Of a stretch of 48,228 nt of DNA, positions 7,808 to 16,350 are shown piece by piece. Source of the DNA: an uncultured bacterium (GTDB lineage: Bacteria; Verrucomicrobiota; Kiritimatiellia; PWTM01); the NCBI GenBank assembly GCA_938010045.1, contig CALLFZ010000044.1, positions 1 to 48,228 on the forward strand, read 5' to 3'. The position numbers and the translations under genes are program-made. Under the pieces are notes generated by a model that saw nothing but the letters and a program-made list of their open reading frames with translations, had not been told where the DNA came from and searched no databases. Numbering within the stretch: the stretch's first letter is position 1; each line of letters opens with the position of its first letter.

Positions 7808-8794
7808 ATGTCCACGCCGGTTCCATCCGCGGTCTCCGCGCCGCGAGCGCCGGTCTCCGTTGTCACGGGCGGCGCCGGGTTTTTGGGCTCTCATCTCTGC
7901 GACCGGCTGCTGGCCGAGGGCCACTCGGTCATCGCCCTGGACAACCTGATCACGGGCAGCGTCGAGAACATCGAGCATCTGGCCGGCCACCGCAGATTCC
8001 GCTTCATCCACCACGACGTCACCGAGTACATCTTCCTGCCCGGCCCGGTGGACTTCGTGTTCCACTTTGCGTCCCCCGCCAGCCCGATCGACTATCTCGA
8101 GCTGCCGATCCAAACGCTCAAGGTTGGCGCGCTGGGCACGCACAAGGCGCTGGGGCTGGCCCGCGCGAAAGGCGCCCGGTTCATCCTCGCCTCGACCTCC
8201 GAGGTGTACGGCGATCCCACCGTCCACCCGCAGCCGGAAACCTACTGGGGCAACGTGAACCCGATCGGCCCGCGCGGCGTCTACGACGAGGCCAAGCGAT
8301 TTGCTGAGGCGATGACGATGGCCTATCACCGCGCGCATGGCGTGGATACGAAGATCGCGCGCATCTTCAACACCTACGGCCCTCGCATGCGCCCGCGCGA
8401 CGGACGCGTCGTGCCCGCCTTCATCACGCAGGTGCTCAAGGGAGAAGCCATCACCATCTTCGGCGATGGCCGCCAGACGCGTAGCTTCGGCTACGTGGAT
8501 GATCTCATCGAAGGCATCTGGCGGCTCGCCCACAGCCCGCTCCACGAGCCGGTCAACCTCGGCAATCCCCGCGAGATGAGCATCCTCGAATTCGCGGAGG
8601 CGATCCAGCAGACGTGCGGCCGCCGCGTGGAACTCGTGTTTCGCCCGCTGCCGGTCGACGATCCACGCGTGCGCCAGCCGGACATCACCCGCGCCCGCAC
8701 CGAGCTGGGCTGGGAACCCAAAGTGCCCCTCGAAGAGGGCCTGGCCCGCACCGTCGCATATTTTCGAAGGCTACTTGAAACCGGCCGCCTTTGA
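7808..8794 (+). CDS. uxs: UDP-glucuronic acid decarboxylase (UDP-xylose synthase)
   Basis: 328-residue extended SDR enzyme that converts UDP-glucuronate to UDP-xylose using bound NAD. Visible motifs are the Rossmann loop [15 protein letters not shown], the active-site tail STSEVYGDP, catalytic YDEAK, and the UXS-typical [30 protein letters not shown] near the N-terminus is also characteristic. The ATG at 7808 is preferred because the in-frame extension upstream is basic low-complexity sequence. A UDP-glucose dehydrogenase to supply the substrate is not obvious beside it; the dehydrogenase at 29854-31137 looks more like the N-acetylhexosamine type. The stop is close to the second FHA gene. Confidence 0.9.
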   Translation: MSTPVPSAVSAPRAPVSVVTGGAGFLGSHLCDRLLAEGHSVIALDNLITGSVENIEHLAGHRRFRFIHHDVTEYIFLPGPVDFVFHFASPASPIDYLELPIQTLKVGALGTHKALGLARAKGARFILASTSEVYGDPTVHPQPETYWGNVNPIGPRGVYDEAKRFAEAMTMAYHRAHGVDTKIARIFNTYGPRMRPRDGRVVPAFITQVLKGEAITIFGDGRQTRSFGYVDDLIEGIWRLAHSPLHEPVNLGNPREMSILEFAEAIQQTCGRRVELVFRPLPVDDPRVRQPDITRARTELGWEPKVPLEEGLARTVAYFRRLLETGRL

Positions 8795-8832
8795 GAGCAA
8801 CATCGAACTTACGACGCCGGGGATTTTGGGCC

Positions 8833-9384
8833 ATGATGCTGAGGTTCAAGCGCAAGGATGGTACCCAGCTCGAATTCGAGATCGGCGAGCGGCCGATCAC
8901 GATCGGACGCAGCCCCGAGGCTGACCTCGTGATTCTGGATGAGAAGGTTTCGCGCTTCCATTGCGGCATCCGCCTCTGGGATGGCGACTTTGTTCTCAAG
9001 GATCTGAAATCCCGCAATGGCACCTACGTGAATGGGCAACGGGTCGAAACCGCGAAACTCCACGCCGGCGATCGCATCCGGATCGGTTCCTGCGTGTTCA
9101 CCGTCGAGACTGAGCCGGGCAAGGGCACCGAGACTATCCTGCAGGAGCTCGCCGAAGAAATGGCCGAGGGGAAAGGCTACTCGACGATGCTAAAAGAGAT
9201 CGTCGCCGACGCGTCCGCCCCGGCGCCCGCGGCGGAGGAGCCGGTCGAGGTGGTGGACGAACTCGCCCCCCCACCGGCTCCGCCGCCGCCACACAAGGCC
9301 CGCTCGCCGGACACCGTGATCGCGCCCGCCCGCCGCGTGCTGAAGGTGCGAGTGGCGCCACCCCGCAAGGGTCAGGGCAAGTGA
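8833..9384 (+). CDS. FHA-domain protein
   Basis: 183 residues. The N-terminal FHA domain (about 1-95) has ITIGRSPEADLVILD, VSRFHCGIR and DLKSRNGTYVNGQ, all core FHA motifs. It is followed by a short helical Glu-rich segment (ETILQELAEEMAEG), a Pro/Ala-rich linker with PPPAPPPPH, and a basic tail. No membrane segment is seen. Start ATG 8833 directly precedes MLRFKRKDG; an in-frame TTG at 8791 would overlap the preceding stop and add 14 residues. It is probably cotranscribed with the UDP-xylose synthase gene. Its phosphopeptide partner is unknown. Confidence 0.85.
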   Translation: MMLRFKRKDGTQLEFEIGERPITIGRSPEADLVILDEKVSRFHCGIRLWDGDFVLKDLKSRNGTYVNGQRVETAKLHAGDRIRIGSCVFTVETEPGKGTETILQELAEEMAEGKGYSTMLKEIVADASAPAPAAEEPVEVVDELAPPPAPPPPHKARSPDTVIAPARRVLKVRVAPPRKGQGK

Positions 9385-10042
9385 GGTTCGGCAGGGCGCG
9401 TTTCGCGCGGGAGCCGCAGCTGAAGGCCGGAGGCCGCGGATAGGATTCCTCCTCGGCGACAGAGGCCGGTTCCCGCTACGCGCAGCGCGCACGACATCGC
9501 ACGCGGTTGGGGGTCCGGCCGTCGCTGTCTTCAAAGATTCGGTAGGGTCTACGATTCGATGAGCGCCGAGCGCAGTGTGAGGTGCTCACCCGCGCTCTCC
9601 AGCCGTAGAATGCCGCACCTACACCGGCGTGGGGTCGCCGCGGGCGGTTGGTTTTCTCGAGCTGCGCACGTTCGAACCGAAGGTGGATGATCGCGGCCGT
9701 CCGGCGCGCAACGCCATGCCGCGCGCCGTTTCGTCGTTTCGCGCGACCTGGCGTCGCTCCGCTTCGCAGCACGGCGCTGGGCCAGCTGGCGTCCGCCAAA
9801 CCGGTGCCCCCCTGGGCTGAGCTCCATACTCGACACGCCACTCTGTCGGCAGAGCCGCACGCGGCGCGGACACCGTCCCAATCGACCGATCGGGGGCCGC
9901 GGGGACCTCGGCCGTCCCCGCGGCGCGGGCGGCCAATGCCATTCCGACCGCGTTCGGCATCCGCGCGCGGGCCATCTCCTCGCGTCACGATGTCCAATAA
10001 CCGGCTTGCAGGGTCCGTGCGGCTCGGCCAATGTGGCATGCG
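9385..10042. other. Gene-poor stretch of about 660 bases
   Basis: No convincing gene. Long open frames on both strands are Arg/Pro/Ala-rich shadows of GC-rich DNA. On the minus strand, pieces such as IIHLRFERAQLEKTN and GILRLESAGEHLTLRSALIES occur in different frames and might be remnants of a decayed gene, but I cannot name a family. The plus-strand end (about 9950-10042) must hold the promoter and leader of the isomerase gene; no clear -35/-10 pair is seen. Confidence 0.4.
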
Positions 10043-10951
10043 ATGACCCAGGAATTATCCGACTTACCCTGGTACGAAACCGCCGAAGTGTGGTTGAACG
10101 GCGAACGGCTGGAGCCAGCGTTGCTCCTGCGTGAGTACGAGGTGCTCCGGGCCGGCTATGCGGAGCGCATGTCCGAGAAGGAGATGGAGGCGCAGGAGGA
10201 GCGCCTTCGGCGGGACGCCGTCGAGAACGCAATCGAGCGCCGGCTGTTGCTCGACGAGGCGCGGCGGCGCATCTCCCTCCCGCAGGCTCAGCTTGAGGCG
10301 GCGGTCCTGCAGTGGCGTCGCGCCCGCCCTGTTGGCGCTCCCGAGCCGACACCCGAGGAGGAGGCCGAGGCCCAGCAGCAGATTCAAGAACGACTCCTGC
10401 TCGACCGTTTCTTCGACAGCCTGTATGCGGAGGTGCCCCGCCCCTTCAGCTCCGAAGTGCGCGCCTGGTACGACGAACATCCCGACGACTTCGAACGGGG
10501 AGAACAGGTGCACCTTGTCCTGATCTACCTACCCCGCAGCGCCCCGCTCAGCAGTCCCCGCGATCGGATGCTCCTGCTGTTCAACGCGCGAGAGCGCTTG
10601 GCGGGAGGCGAGCCCTTTGAGACGGTGAATAATGGGCTGGACGGCTGGTTGAGATCGGTGGATATGGGTTGGCAGCAGGTTGACCAACTGTCGCCGGCCT
10701 TCCGCGCTGCGGTGGCCGATCTTCCGGTGGGCGGGATCAGCGAGGTATTCGCGATGGATCAGGAATTCCACATTGCGCGGGTTCTGGATCGACGCCCCCC
10801 CGCCCGCCTGCCCTTGTCCGAGGTGTGGCGCGCGATTGAGACTCACCTGTGGAATGAGCGCAAAGACGAGCGCCTCGGGCGGGAGCTCGATCGGCTGCGT
10901 GCGGCCGCCCGGATCGAAATTCTGGGACTGCCGCCGCTTTCGGACGGATGA
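10043..10951 (+). CDS. SurA/parvulin-type peptidyl-prolyl isomerase-like protein
   Basis: 302 residues. The N-terminal half is highly charged and helical (residues about 30-130, rich in Glu/Arg), like the chaperone region of SurA/NifM proteins. The C-terminal part, from VRAWYDEHPDDFERGEQVHL through FRAAVADLPVGGISEVF to EFHIARVLDRRPP, follows the parvulin rotamase fold and its FxxAxxxLxxGxxS motif. There is no signal peptide or lipobox, unlike SurA or PrsA, so a cytoplasmic, NifM-like role is possible. The start is ATG 10043; ATG 10031 is in frame and equally lacks a ribosome site. Confidence 0.7.
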   Translation: MTQELSDLPWYETAEVWLNGERLEPALLLREYEVLRAGYAERMSEKEMEAQEERLRRDAVENAIERRLLLDEARRRISLPQAQLEAAVLQWRRARPVGAPEPTPEEEAEAQQQIQERLLLDRFFDSLYAEVPRPFSSEVRAWYDEHPDDFERGEQVHLVLIYLPRSAPLSSPRDRMLLLFNARERLAGGEPFETVNNGLDGWLRSVDMGWQQVDQLSPAFRAAVADLPVGGISEVFAMDQEFHIARVLDRRPPARLPLSEVWRAIETHLWNERKDERLGRELDRLRAAARIEILGLPPLSDG

Positions 10952-10971
10952 AGGACTTGGATCGGCCGCCC

Positions 10972-11916
10972 TTAGAGCTCTGCCATGGCTGCCGCAAAGC
11001 GACTTTGTCGCTCCGGAGGCGGCGGCGTGGGCGCGCCGCCCCCACCGAGCATCTTCAGCACCGCCTGGATGCGCTCTTCGGGATCGGGATGGGTCTTCGC
11101 AAAGTCCAGTCCACCGGGCTTCAGCCGGCGCTTCATCTCCTGAAGCATGGTCACCAGCGCGCGCGGATCATACCCGGCGGTGCGCAAGATGCGAACGGCG
11201 GCAGCGTCCGCCTCGCGTTCCGCGGCGCGTCCATAGCCGCTGTTGACCAGCGTCTGCATCACATCGCTGATCGAGCCTTCAAACGCGCGGACGGCCTCAG
11301 CGAGCTCCGCGCCGCCGAGGGTCTTCCCGGCCTCGGCAACGATGGTCGTGAACGCGCCGGTCCAGCGACTCTTCTTGATCGCCTGTAGGCCGTGGCGGTG
11401 CTCTACGTGGCCGATCTCGTGCGCGAGCACCGCGGCCAGTTCGTCCTCGGTGCGGCAGAGGCGCAGCATGCCGCGGGTGACTGTGATCAAACCGCCCGGC
11501 CCCGCAAACGCGTTGATTTCCTCGGAATCGAGGACGAGGAAATGGTAGCCGCCAAAGGTCTCCGGCCGTTCGGAGAACAGCGCAAGTGTTTGGCCGACGA
11601 GGTTCAGATAGCGGTTCAGGTTGGGCCGGTCATACGGCGGATAGCGCGAGAGGATGGTCGCGGTCACCGTCCGCCCGATCCAGTACTCGTTCTCCGGCGT
11701 CAAGTGCTCCATCGCCGAGCTCAACGCGGCGCCGGTGCGCACGATGGACTGGGCCTGCTCCTCTGTGACCGCCCCTGTCGCTACCCCGACGACCGCAACG
11801 GTTTCGCCGACCGCCTTGATCGTCTGGCATCCCGCCCAAAGGGACATCGCCGACACCGTCGCCCAGAGGGTAAGGACGGCCGCCCATCCTCTGCACACTG
11901 CGCGCACCTGCGTCAT
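10972..11916 (-). CDS. M48-family zinc metalloprotease, lipoprotein
   Basis: 314 residues, of the BepA/LoiP-like type. The lipoprotein signal ends at LWAGC (lipidated Cys30). The zinc motif HEIGH (166-170) is followed by a third-ligand segment EREADAAAVR. Preceding DSEEINAFAGPGGLITVTRGML is the family's typical lead-in. The C-terminal part THPDPEERIQAVLKML is also typical. It probably acts in the periplasm on misfolded outer-membrane proteins or on peptidoglycan-associated substrates. Its ATG at 11916 overlaps the stop of the upstream SH3 gene (ATGA). It converges with the isomerase gene, with 20 bases between the stops. Confidence 0.92.
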   Translation of the reverse strand: MTQVRAVCRGWAAVLTLWATVSAMSLWAGCQTIKAVGETVAVVGVATGAVTEEQAQSIVRTGAALSSAMEHLTPENEYWIGRTVTATILSRYPPYDRPNLNRYLNLVGQTLALFSERPETFGGYHFLVLDSEEINAFAGPGGLITVTRGMLRLCRTEDELAAVLAHEIGHVEHRHGLQAIKKSRWTGAFTTIVAEAGKTLGGAELAEAVRAFEGSISDVMQTLVNSGYGRAAEREADAAAVRILRTAGYDPRALVTMLQEMKRRLKPGGLDFAKTHPDPEERIQAVLKMLGGGGAPTPPPPERQSRFAAAMAEL

Positions 11917-12398
11917 TGGGCACCCTCCGCCGTTCGGGGCTGCAGACGGCCGGCCCGCAGGAATGCCTGCGCCTCAGCGGGCGTCACGCGATAGCTTTCC
12001 ATCCGGTCCACCCACGTGAACTTGAGGGTTGGGTTTTGCTTCCGGTACTCGGTTTCGACCTGTTGCGTGAATCCCTTCGCTGCGAGGGCGACCTCGTTGA
12101 CGGAGGCGCTGGCCTGCACGGTTTCGCCGCCCCGGAGCTGGAGCCGGCCCCGGATCAGCGCCGATTCGTGCATCCATCCACTACGGCCGTCGGGCAGTTT
12201 CACCCGTATCCAAGGCTTGGAGGGCGTTTCCACCTGCACGGCAGTGCCGTATGGCAGCTCCGCGATGACGGCGCCCAGATACGAGGCCGTCGCCCGGACC
12301 TGTCCGGACCGAACCTGAACGCTCATGGTCTCGGCACCGGCGGTTACGATGCCCGCAGTCGCAAGGACCGCGACCGCCACCCTCATGCTCCGGTTCAT
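11913..12398 (-). CDS. Exported bacterial SH3-domain protein
   Basis: 161 residues. The signal peptide MNRSMRVAVAVLATAGIVTAGA is followed by an SH3b fold (about 25-85): MSVQVRSGQVRATASYLGAV, PYGTAVQVETP, WIRVKLPDGRSGWMHESAL. Such domains bind cell-wall peptides. The second half (VNEVALAAKGFTQQVETEY..NPTLKFTWVDRME) is a helical region seen in small exported proteins accompanying M48 proteases, here directly coupled to one by ATGA. A joint envelope quality-control role is inferred. Confidence 0.82.
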   Translation of the reverse strand: MNRSMRVAVAVLATAGIVTAGAETMSVQVRSGQVRATASYLGAVIAELPYGTAVQVETPSKPWIRVKLPDGRSGWMHESALIRGRLQLRGGETVQASASVNEVALAAKGFTQQVETEYRKQNPTLKFTWVDRMESYRVTPAEAQAFLRAGRLQPRTAEGAQ

Positions 12399-12461
12399 CG
12401 CCGTTGTCTCCGTTGGTGAATCGTGCTTGCCGTCCGAAGGATATTGACGTGCAACCCGCGA

Positions 12462-13001
12462 ATGGATTCACATCTACCTTGCGTGGGTCCAAAATACAAC
12501 CCCTGGGGTTGCGGTCGAAGCCACATCGCCATCTGGGCTGCCGCCTGCCTGCTGGCCGCCGGCTGCGCGACGCCGCTCGTCCGCGAACCCCCCTTCGAGC
12601 CCCCCATCCCGCGGGAACAGATGGGGACTCCCCGCCGGTTGGTCGTCGAAGCCACCGCCTACTGCTCGTGCGGCGAGTGCTGTAACTGGACGCGCTCGTG
12701 GTTTGGCCTCGGCCCGCCCGTGATCGCCTCGGGGCCCTCCAAAGGTCAGCCCAAGGCCGTCGGCATCACGGCCACCGGCACGCGCGCGCGGCCCGGTACC
12801 GTCGCGGCCGACCCGGCCGTGCTGCCCTTCGGTACGATCCTGTACGTGCCCGGCTACGGCTGGGGGCGCGTCGAGGACACCGGCGGCGCCATTCGCGGCC
12901 ACGCGATTGATCTCTTCTTCTACTCGCACGAGGACGCGCTGCGCTGGGGGCGCCGCCGGATCCAGATCGAGGTGTGGCCTCCGGCGCGTTCTCCGCGATA
13001 G
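12462..13001 (+). CDS. 3D-domain (RlpA/MltA-fold) lipoprotein
   Basis: 179 residues. After a hydrophobic signal, the lipobox LLAAGC marks lipidation. The domain contains EATAYCSCGECCNWT, a cysteine cluster, then GITATGTRARPGTVAADPAVLPFGT and GWGRVEDTGGAIRGHAIDLFF. The last carries the conserved DTGG and D motifs of the 3D double-psi beta-barrel shared with MltA and YocH, which act on peptidoglycan. The ATG at 12462 is used; a GTG at 12423 in the same frame and an internal GTG are alternatives. It is divergent from the SH3/M48 pair. Confidence 0.83.
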   Translation: MDSHLPCVGPKYNPWGCGRSHIAIWAAACLLAAGCATPLVREPPFEPPIPREQMGTPRRLVVEATAYCSCGECCNWTRSWFGLGPPVIASGPSKGQPKAVGITATGTRARPGTVAADPAVLPFGTILYVPGYGWGRVEDTGGAIRGHAIDLFFYSHEDALRWGRRRIQIEVWPPARSPR

Positions 13002-13175
13002 ATCCGGTGCCGTCGAGCTGTACCCCGTGCTGGCGTCTCCAACCATCGCGCCGTGCCGACCCGACGCCGCCGTGGGACCTCGCGCGGCGTCGCTGCGCTC
13101 CGGCGACACAATGAAGGGGAGCGGCGGCCACCGCTCCCCCTCGTCGGGACGAATCTGGGTGACGTCGCGGAAACC

Positions 13176-13703
13176 TCACTCCGCCGGCGGACGAGGCGGC
13201 CGTGGCCCTCCGCCTTCGCCGCGCGGACCCCGCGGGCGTCTCTCGATACCCGGCCCACCTCTTTCGCTCCCCGGACCCCGCGGCCGATCGCCCGCCTCGG
13301 CCTTATCGCCCTCGCCGCGCGGAGGACGGGAACCAACGTCCGGTCCTCCCAGTGGCCGGTCGGGAGCGCCGAAGCACTCACGCAGGCTGATCTTGCCGTC
13401 GCCGTCGCGGTCGAGTTTGCGCAGCGTATCGGGCGCCTCGCGGATCTCGGCTTCATCCAACACGCCGTCGCCGTTGAGATCGAGGATCCCGAACATGGGC
13501 GGCGGATGAGGTCGCATGTGGCGTGCCTCGGGTCCTGCGCCGGGTCCAATGCCGGGGCGCGGCCCGAATTCGCCGTGCGGCGGTCCGAAACCCGGACGCC
13601 CGCCCGGTCCGCGTCGAGGGCCGTCTCCGGGCCCCTGGGCTTGCGCGATCGCGGCGGCCACCACGGCGGCCGCCAGTGCGCTTCCGATGATCTTCGCCTT
13701 CAT
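13176..13703 (-). CDS. Exported EF-hand protein, Pro/Gly/Arg-rich
   Basis: 175 residues. The signal peptide MKAKIIGSALAAAVVAAAIAQA is followed by a Gly/Pro-rich spacer, then two EF-hand calcium loops: DLNGDGVLDEAEI and DRDGDGKISLREC (about residues 74-110). The tail is low-complexity RPRGPG-type sequence. AAAGGAG lies 7 bases before the ATG. Small exported calcium-binding proteins of this kind are common in PVC bacteria; the function here is unknown. The 174 bases between its stop and the 3D-domain gene hold nothing recognisable. Confidence 0.85.
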   Translation of the reverse strand: MKAKIIGSALAAAVVAAAIAQAQGPGDGPRRGPGGRPGFGPPHGEFGPRPGIGPGAGPEARHMRPHPPPMFGILDLNGDGVLDEAEIREAPDTLRKLDRDGDGKISLRECFGAPDRPLGGPDVGSRPPRGEGDKAEAGDRPRGPGSERGGPGIERRPRGPRGEGGGPRPPRPPAE

Positions 13704-13861
13704 GTCGTCGCTCCTTTGTTTGCTTCAGGCCGGCGCCGCACCCGCCCGGGTGACCACCCGCGCCGGCCGGGCGATCCACTCGCCCCTGTGCGCGCGCATC
13801 GTCGCACGACCAACCTGAAAGGATCATGAAGCCGCCTCAGGGACCCGCCGGTCCCGGGAAT

Positions 13862-13908
13862 GTCCAAGCCTTGGAGCCGGGGCGACGCCCCGGCTCCAAG
13901 CGTTGGAC
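13862..13908. repeat. Large perfect hairpin with flanking second stem
   Basis: A 15-bp arm starting CTTGGAGCC (13870-13884), a single A, and its exact complement (13886-13900) form an uninterrupted palindrome. Outside it, GTCCAA (13862-13867) pairs with TTGGAC (13903-13908) across a 2x2 mismatch. There is no T-run, so it is not a classical terminator. It may be a repetitive extragenic palindrome. A second GTCCAA-N3-TTGGAC sequence occurs inside the coding region near 37455. Confidence 0.7.
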
Positions 13909-14205
13909 GCTGCGGCCGCTGTCGTGTTCCGCCTCGCCGTATCGCGACCACCGTTGCGACATCCGGGTGGACAATCTTCGTGGCCGTACGCGGCGGACGC
14001 GGGGTCGCGCACCCTTCGACCGCCGCCCACCGACGCGTTCCGCGGCGAAGGAAGGCTGCCGCCGCGCGACGTGTCGTGTTCGTATGCGCGGCGCAACCGT
14101 GGGTACTGAAGTGCAGGTCAATGCCGCCGCGTTCTCGGAGTGCGATTCTATGGCCCCGAGCTCATCTCGAATTGCTCAGCGATCAGACACCCTGCGCGAC
14201 CAACT

Positions 14206-14300
14206 CAAGCCGATCGCGCTGTTGGAGAATGAGCGGCCAATTACAGGCGTCGGCGGAAAGAGGAACATATCGAGTACTTCAACGACCCCGCGCCTGTCGC
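14206..14300 (+). repeat. Dispersed intergenic repeat, copy 3
   Basis: Shares AAGCCGAT, GCGCTGTTGG, AATGAGCGGCC and CAACGACCCCGCGCC with the minus strands of 109-206 and 41490-41579. It is followed about 80 bases downstream by the short-palindrome array at 14382-14545, the same order as at the 41.2-41.6 kb locus. No frame is preserved across copies. Confidence 0.7.
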
Positions 14301-14381
14301 GGGTGTTGCTCACCGCTTCCGAAAACAACACGCATGTTTCGGCCATCCATTCGTCCCTCCATTCGTCCCTGGGGAGTCGCC

Positions 14382-14545
14382 ATGGGGACAGGCAACCCAC
14401 TACCCACAGGGCGCAGTGGGCGCAGGGAACCGAAGGGAATTGCGAGGTTGCCAGGGGTTGCCAGGTGCCTGTCCCTATTGGGCCATCCCTATTGGGCCCC
14501 GGAGGCCGGTGCCTGTTCCCGGTCTTCGATTGGGGACAGGCACAA
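14382..14545 (+). repeat. Array of GGTGCCTGTCCCC-type units (REP-like), locus A
   Basis: Units: TGGGGACAGGCA (14383-14394), GGTGCCTGTCCCT (14464-14476), GGTGCCTGTTCCC (14508-14520) and GGGGACAGGCAC (14532-14543). The last two form an inverted pair with a loop of about 11 bases. Between them lie GCGCAGTGGGCGCAGGG and a 13-bp direct repeat (14472-14484 and 14486-14498). The same pieces recur at 41183-41480 in reverse orientation. Confidence 0.75.
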
Positions 14546-15263
14546 GCGCACTCCTGCCCGCATCCCGACGTCTCGCCTGATCTCTCATACCAGTCCACAA
14601 CGTAATGGGCTCGCCCCACACCGCTCCCAGTTGGAACGAATTCCCGTTGGAACCTGCGTCTGTGCAACGGCGAGGAGTTCTCCGCCCCGGCGCTGACGCG
14701 ACCGGCGCTCGTGGTCTCTCCGCTCTGTCGGGATGCAAGCGGGGTGCGGCTTCAGAGGACGGGCGAATCAATGAGGCGCCTCGCGGGTTGACCATCGCGA
14801 CGCGAATCCGCGGCCGCGGCGGCCGCGGTGGGGGACGGCCACTCATGGCGGCCCGCTCACCGATTCGGTTCGGGCGTTGCGGTCCTTGCGCGCCGGCTGA
14901 TGTTGGAACCCGAGACCCTCCGCTTCGCGAGGCGCGTTCTCTGCGGCGCGATGCCGAAGGGGCTTAGATCCGCCAACCAACCGGGTTCGGTGCCAGCCTG
15001 TGGCCCATCCCCTTCAAATGCACCGTCTTGGATCGTTGCCCTGACGAGCGCCGGAGTGAGTGATGACGGCCTCGGCCGCGGTCGGTTTCGTTTTGCCCGG
15101 CCCCCGTCCGGCGGCGCGCCCCCGGGCGGGGTGCTTCGGGCCGCGCAACCCGACCGAGCACCGATTGCGGGCAGGGGATGGAGGCGGTAGGCTCGGTGGG
15201 GACGGGCGGGACGCTGAGCAGGGGAACGCGGCGGGGCCCGGCCGGGGCGTCGGAGACTTGGAG

Positions 15264-15677
15264 ATGGGCGCCGTACGATTTACCGTGTCGCTCGACCGCG
15301 AGCTCGTCGAGCAGTTCGACCGAAAGATCCAGGCCGAGCGCTGCCCCACGCGCTCGAAGGCCGTGGGCGACCTCATCCGCGCCAGCCTCGTGCAAACGGA
15401 GTGGCGTGCCAACGAAGAGGTCGCCGGAGCCATCATCCTCGTCTATGACCACCACCGGCGCGATCTCGTGAACCGGCTGATGCAGATTCAGCACGACTTC
15501 CACACCGTGATCCTGTCAACGCAACACGTGCATTTGGACCACGACAATTGTCTCGAAATCATCGCGGTGCGCGGCCGGGCGGACCAAATCCAGGAGGTGG
15601 TCCGGCGCCTCAAGGCGGTCAAGGGTCTCAAGCACGTCGCGCTCGCTGCCGGCACCACCGGCACCCGTCTCGCGTGA
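15264..15677 (+). CDS. nikR: NikR nickel-responsive transcriptional regulator
   Basis: 137 residues. The N-terminal ribbon-helix-helix domain (MGAVRFTVSLDRELVEQFDR) binds DNA and the C-terminal ACT-like domain binds nickel. The ligands are present: His77 (QHDFH), His88 and His90 (QHVH) and Cys96 (HDNCLEI), matching the E. coli set shifted by one. CGGAG lies 8 bases before the ATG at 15264; the long frame upstream is not NikR-like. No nickel transporter, hydrogenase or urease gene is in the window, and I see no clear GTATGA-type operator at its own promoter, so targets lie elsewhere. Confidence 0.93.
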   Translation: MGAVRFTVSLDRELVEQFDRKIQAERCPTRSKAVGDLIRASLVQTEWRANEEVAGAIILVYDHHRRDLVNRLMQIQHDFHTVILSTQHVHLDHDNCLEIIAVRGRADQIQEVVRRLKAVKGLKHVALAAGTTGTRLA

Positions 15678-15711
15678 AGAGGCGATCGGGGCGCGAGCAC
15701 CTACGAACTCT

Positions 15712-16350
15712 TCAACCGGAGGGCGAATCGCGCTGGGTTGCCTGCGCTGCCGCGGCGCGGAGGAGGGGGCCCCAAGCCCTCAACGCGGCGCGCAGCGCGC
15801 GCGCGCGGTGTGAAATTCGGTTTTTTTGCTCGGCCGACAGCTCGGCAAAGGTCTGAGAGAAGCCATCCGGAATAAACAGCGGGTCGTAGCCGAAGCCGTG
15901 CCGGCCGCGCGGCTCGGTCGTGATCACACCCTCGCAGCGGCCCTCGACCGTCGCGGGCGGAAAACCTGGGCCGGCCAGCGCCAGCACGCAACGAAACCGC
16001 GCGCGGCGATTTGAACACCCCGCGAGCGCCTCGAGCAGCTTGCGGTTGTTCGCCTCGGGATCGCGGTGTGGGCCCGCATAGATCGCGGAGTGCACGCCGG
16101 GCTCGCCGCCCAGTGCGTCAACTTCGACCCCAGAATCGTCGGCGAGCGCCCACTCGCTCGTCGCCGCATGCACGCCGACCGCCTTTCGGATCGCGTTGTC
16201 CTCGAGCGTGGTTCCATCCTCGACGATCTCCGGCAGTCCCGGCACCTCCCCCGCGCCGACAATTGTGAGGCCTGCGGCGGCCGCATCGGCCAGTAGTTCG
16301 CGAAATTCACGCAGCTTATCCGGATTACGAGTCGCGATGATCAGACGCAT
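15712..16350 (-). CDS. rdgB: Non-canonical purine NTP pyrophosphatase (RdgB/HAM1)
   Basis: 212 residues. It hydrolyses dITP, XTP and dXTP to monophosphates, keeping deaminated purines out of DNA and RNA. MRLIIATRNPDKLREFREL is the family N-terminal nucleotide-binding motif; EDNAIRKA, ADDSGVEVDALGGEPGVHSAIYAG and GFGYDPLFIPDGFSQTFAELS are the other conserved blocks. Start ATG 16350 gives the usual length. The first 26 bases overlap the end of the MFS gene, so the two are likely cotranscribed. Confidence 0.95.
   Translation of the reverse strand: MRLIIATRNPDKLREFRELLADAAAAGLTIVGAGEVPGLPEIVEDGTTLEDNAIRKAVGVHAATSEWALADDSGVEVDALGGEPGVHSAIYAGPHRDPEANNRKLLEALAGCSNRRARFRCVLALAGPGFPPATVEGRCEGVITTEPRGRHGFGYDPLFIPDGFSQTFAELSAEQKNRISHRARALRAALRAWGPLLRAAAAQATQRDSPSG

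Larger units (their letters stand above)
13704..15263. other. Gene-free region of about 1.5 kb with repeats
   Basis: No supported gene. It holds the EF-hand gene's upstream region, a large near-perfect hairpin (13862-13908), a dispersed repeat copy (14206-14300), a perfect 12-bp tandem duplication (14347-14370) and a short-palindrome array (14382-14545). Between 14640 and 14760 a plus-strand frame reads NLRLCNGEEFSAPALTRP before a stop, possibly decayed coding DNA; no family is recognised. The last bases carry the NikR ribosome site. Confidence 0.5.

Noticed and set aside
9549-9990. Minus-strand gene in the 9.4-10.0 kb gap
   Set aside because: Peptide fragments that look gene-like fall in several frames with no family match; at best an old remnant, so only noted in the intergenic entry.
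14382-14545. CRISPR array
   Set aside because: Units are 12-13 bases, in both orientations, irregularly spaced and degenerate; no cas genes.
15060-15263. N-terminal extension of NikR
   Set aside because: The extension is Gly/Arg-rich and unlike NikR; a ribosome site precedes the ATG at 15264.
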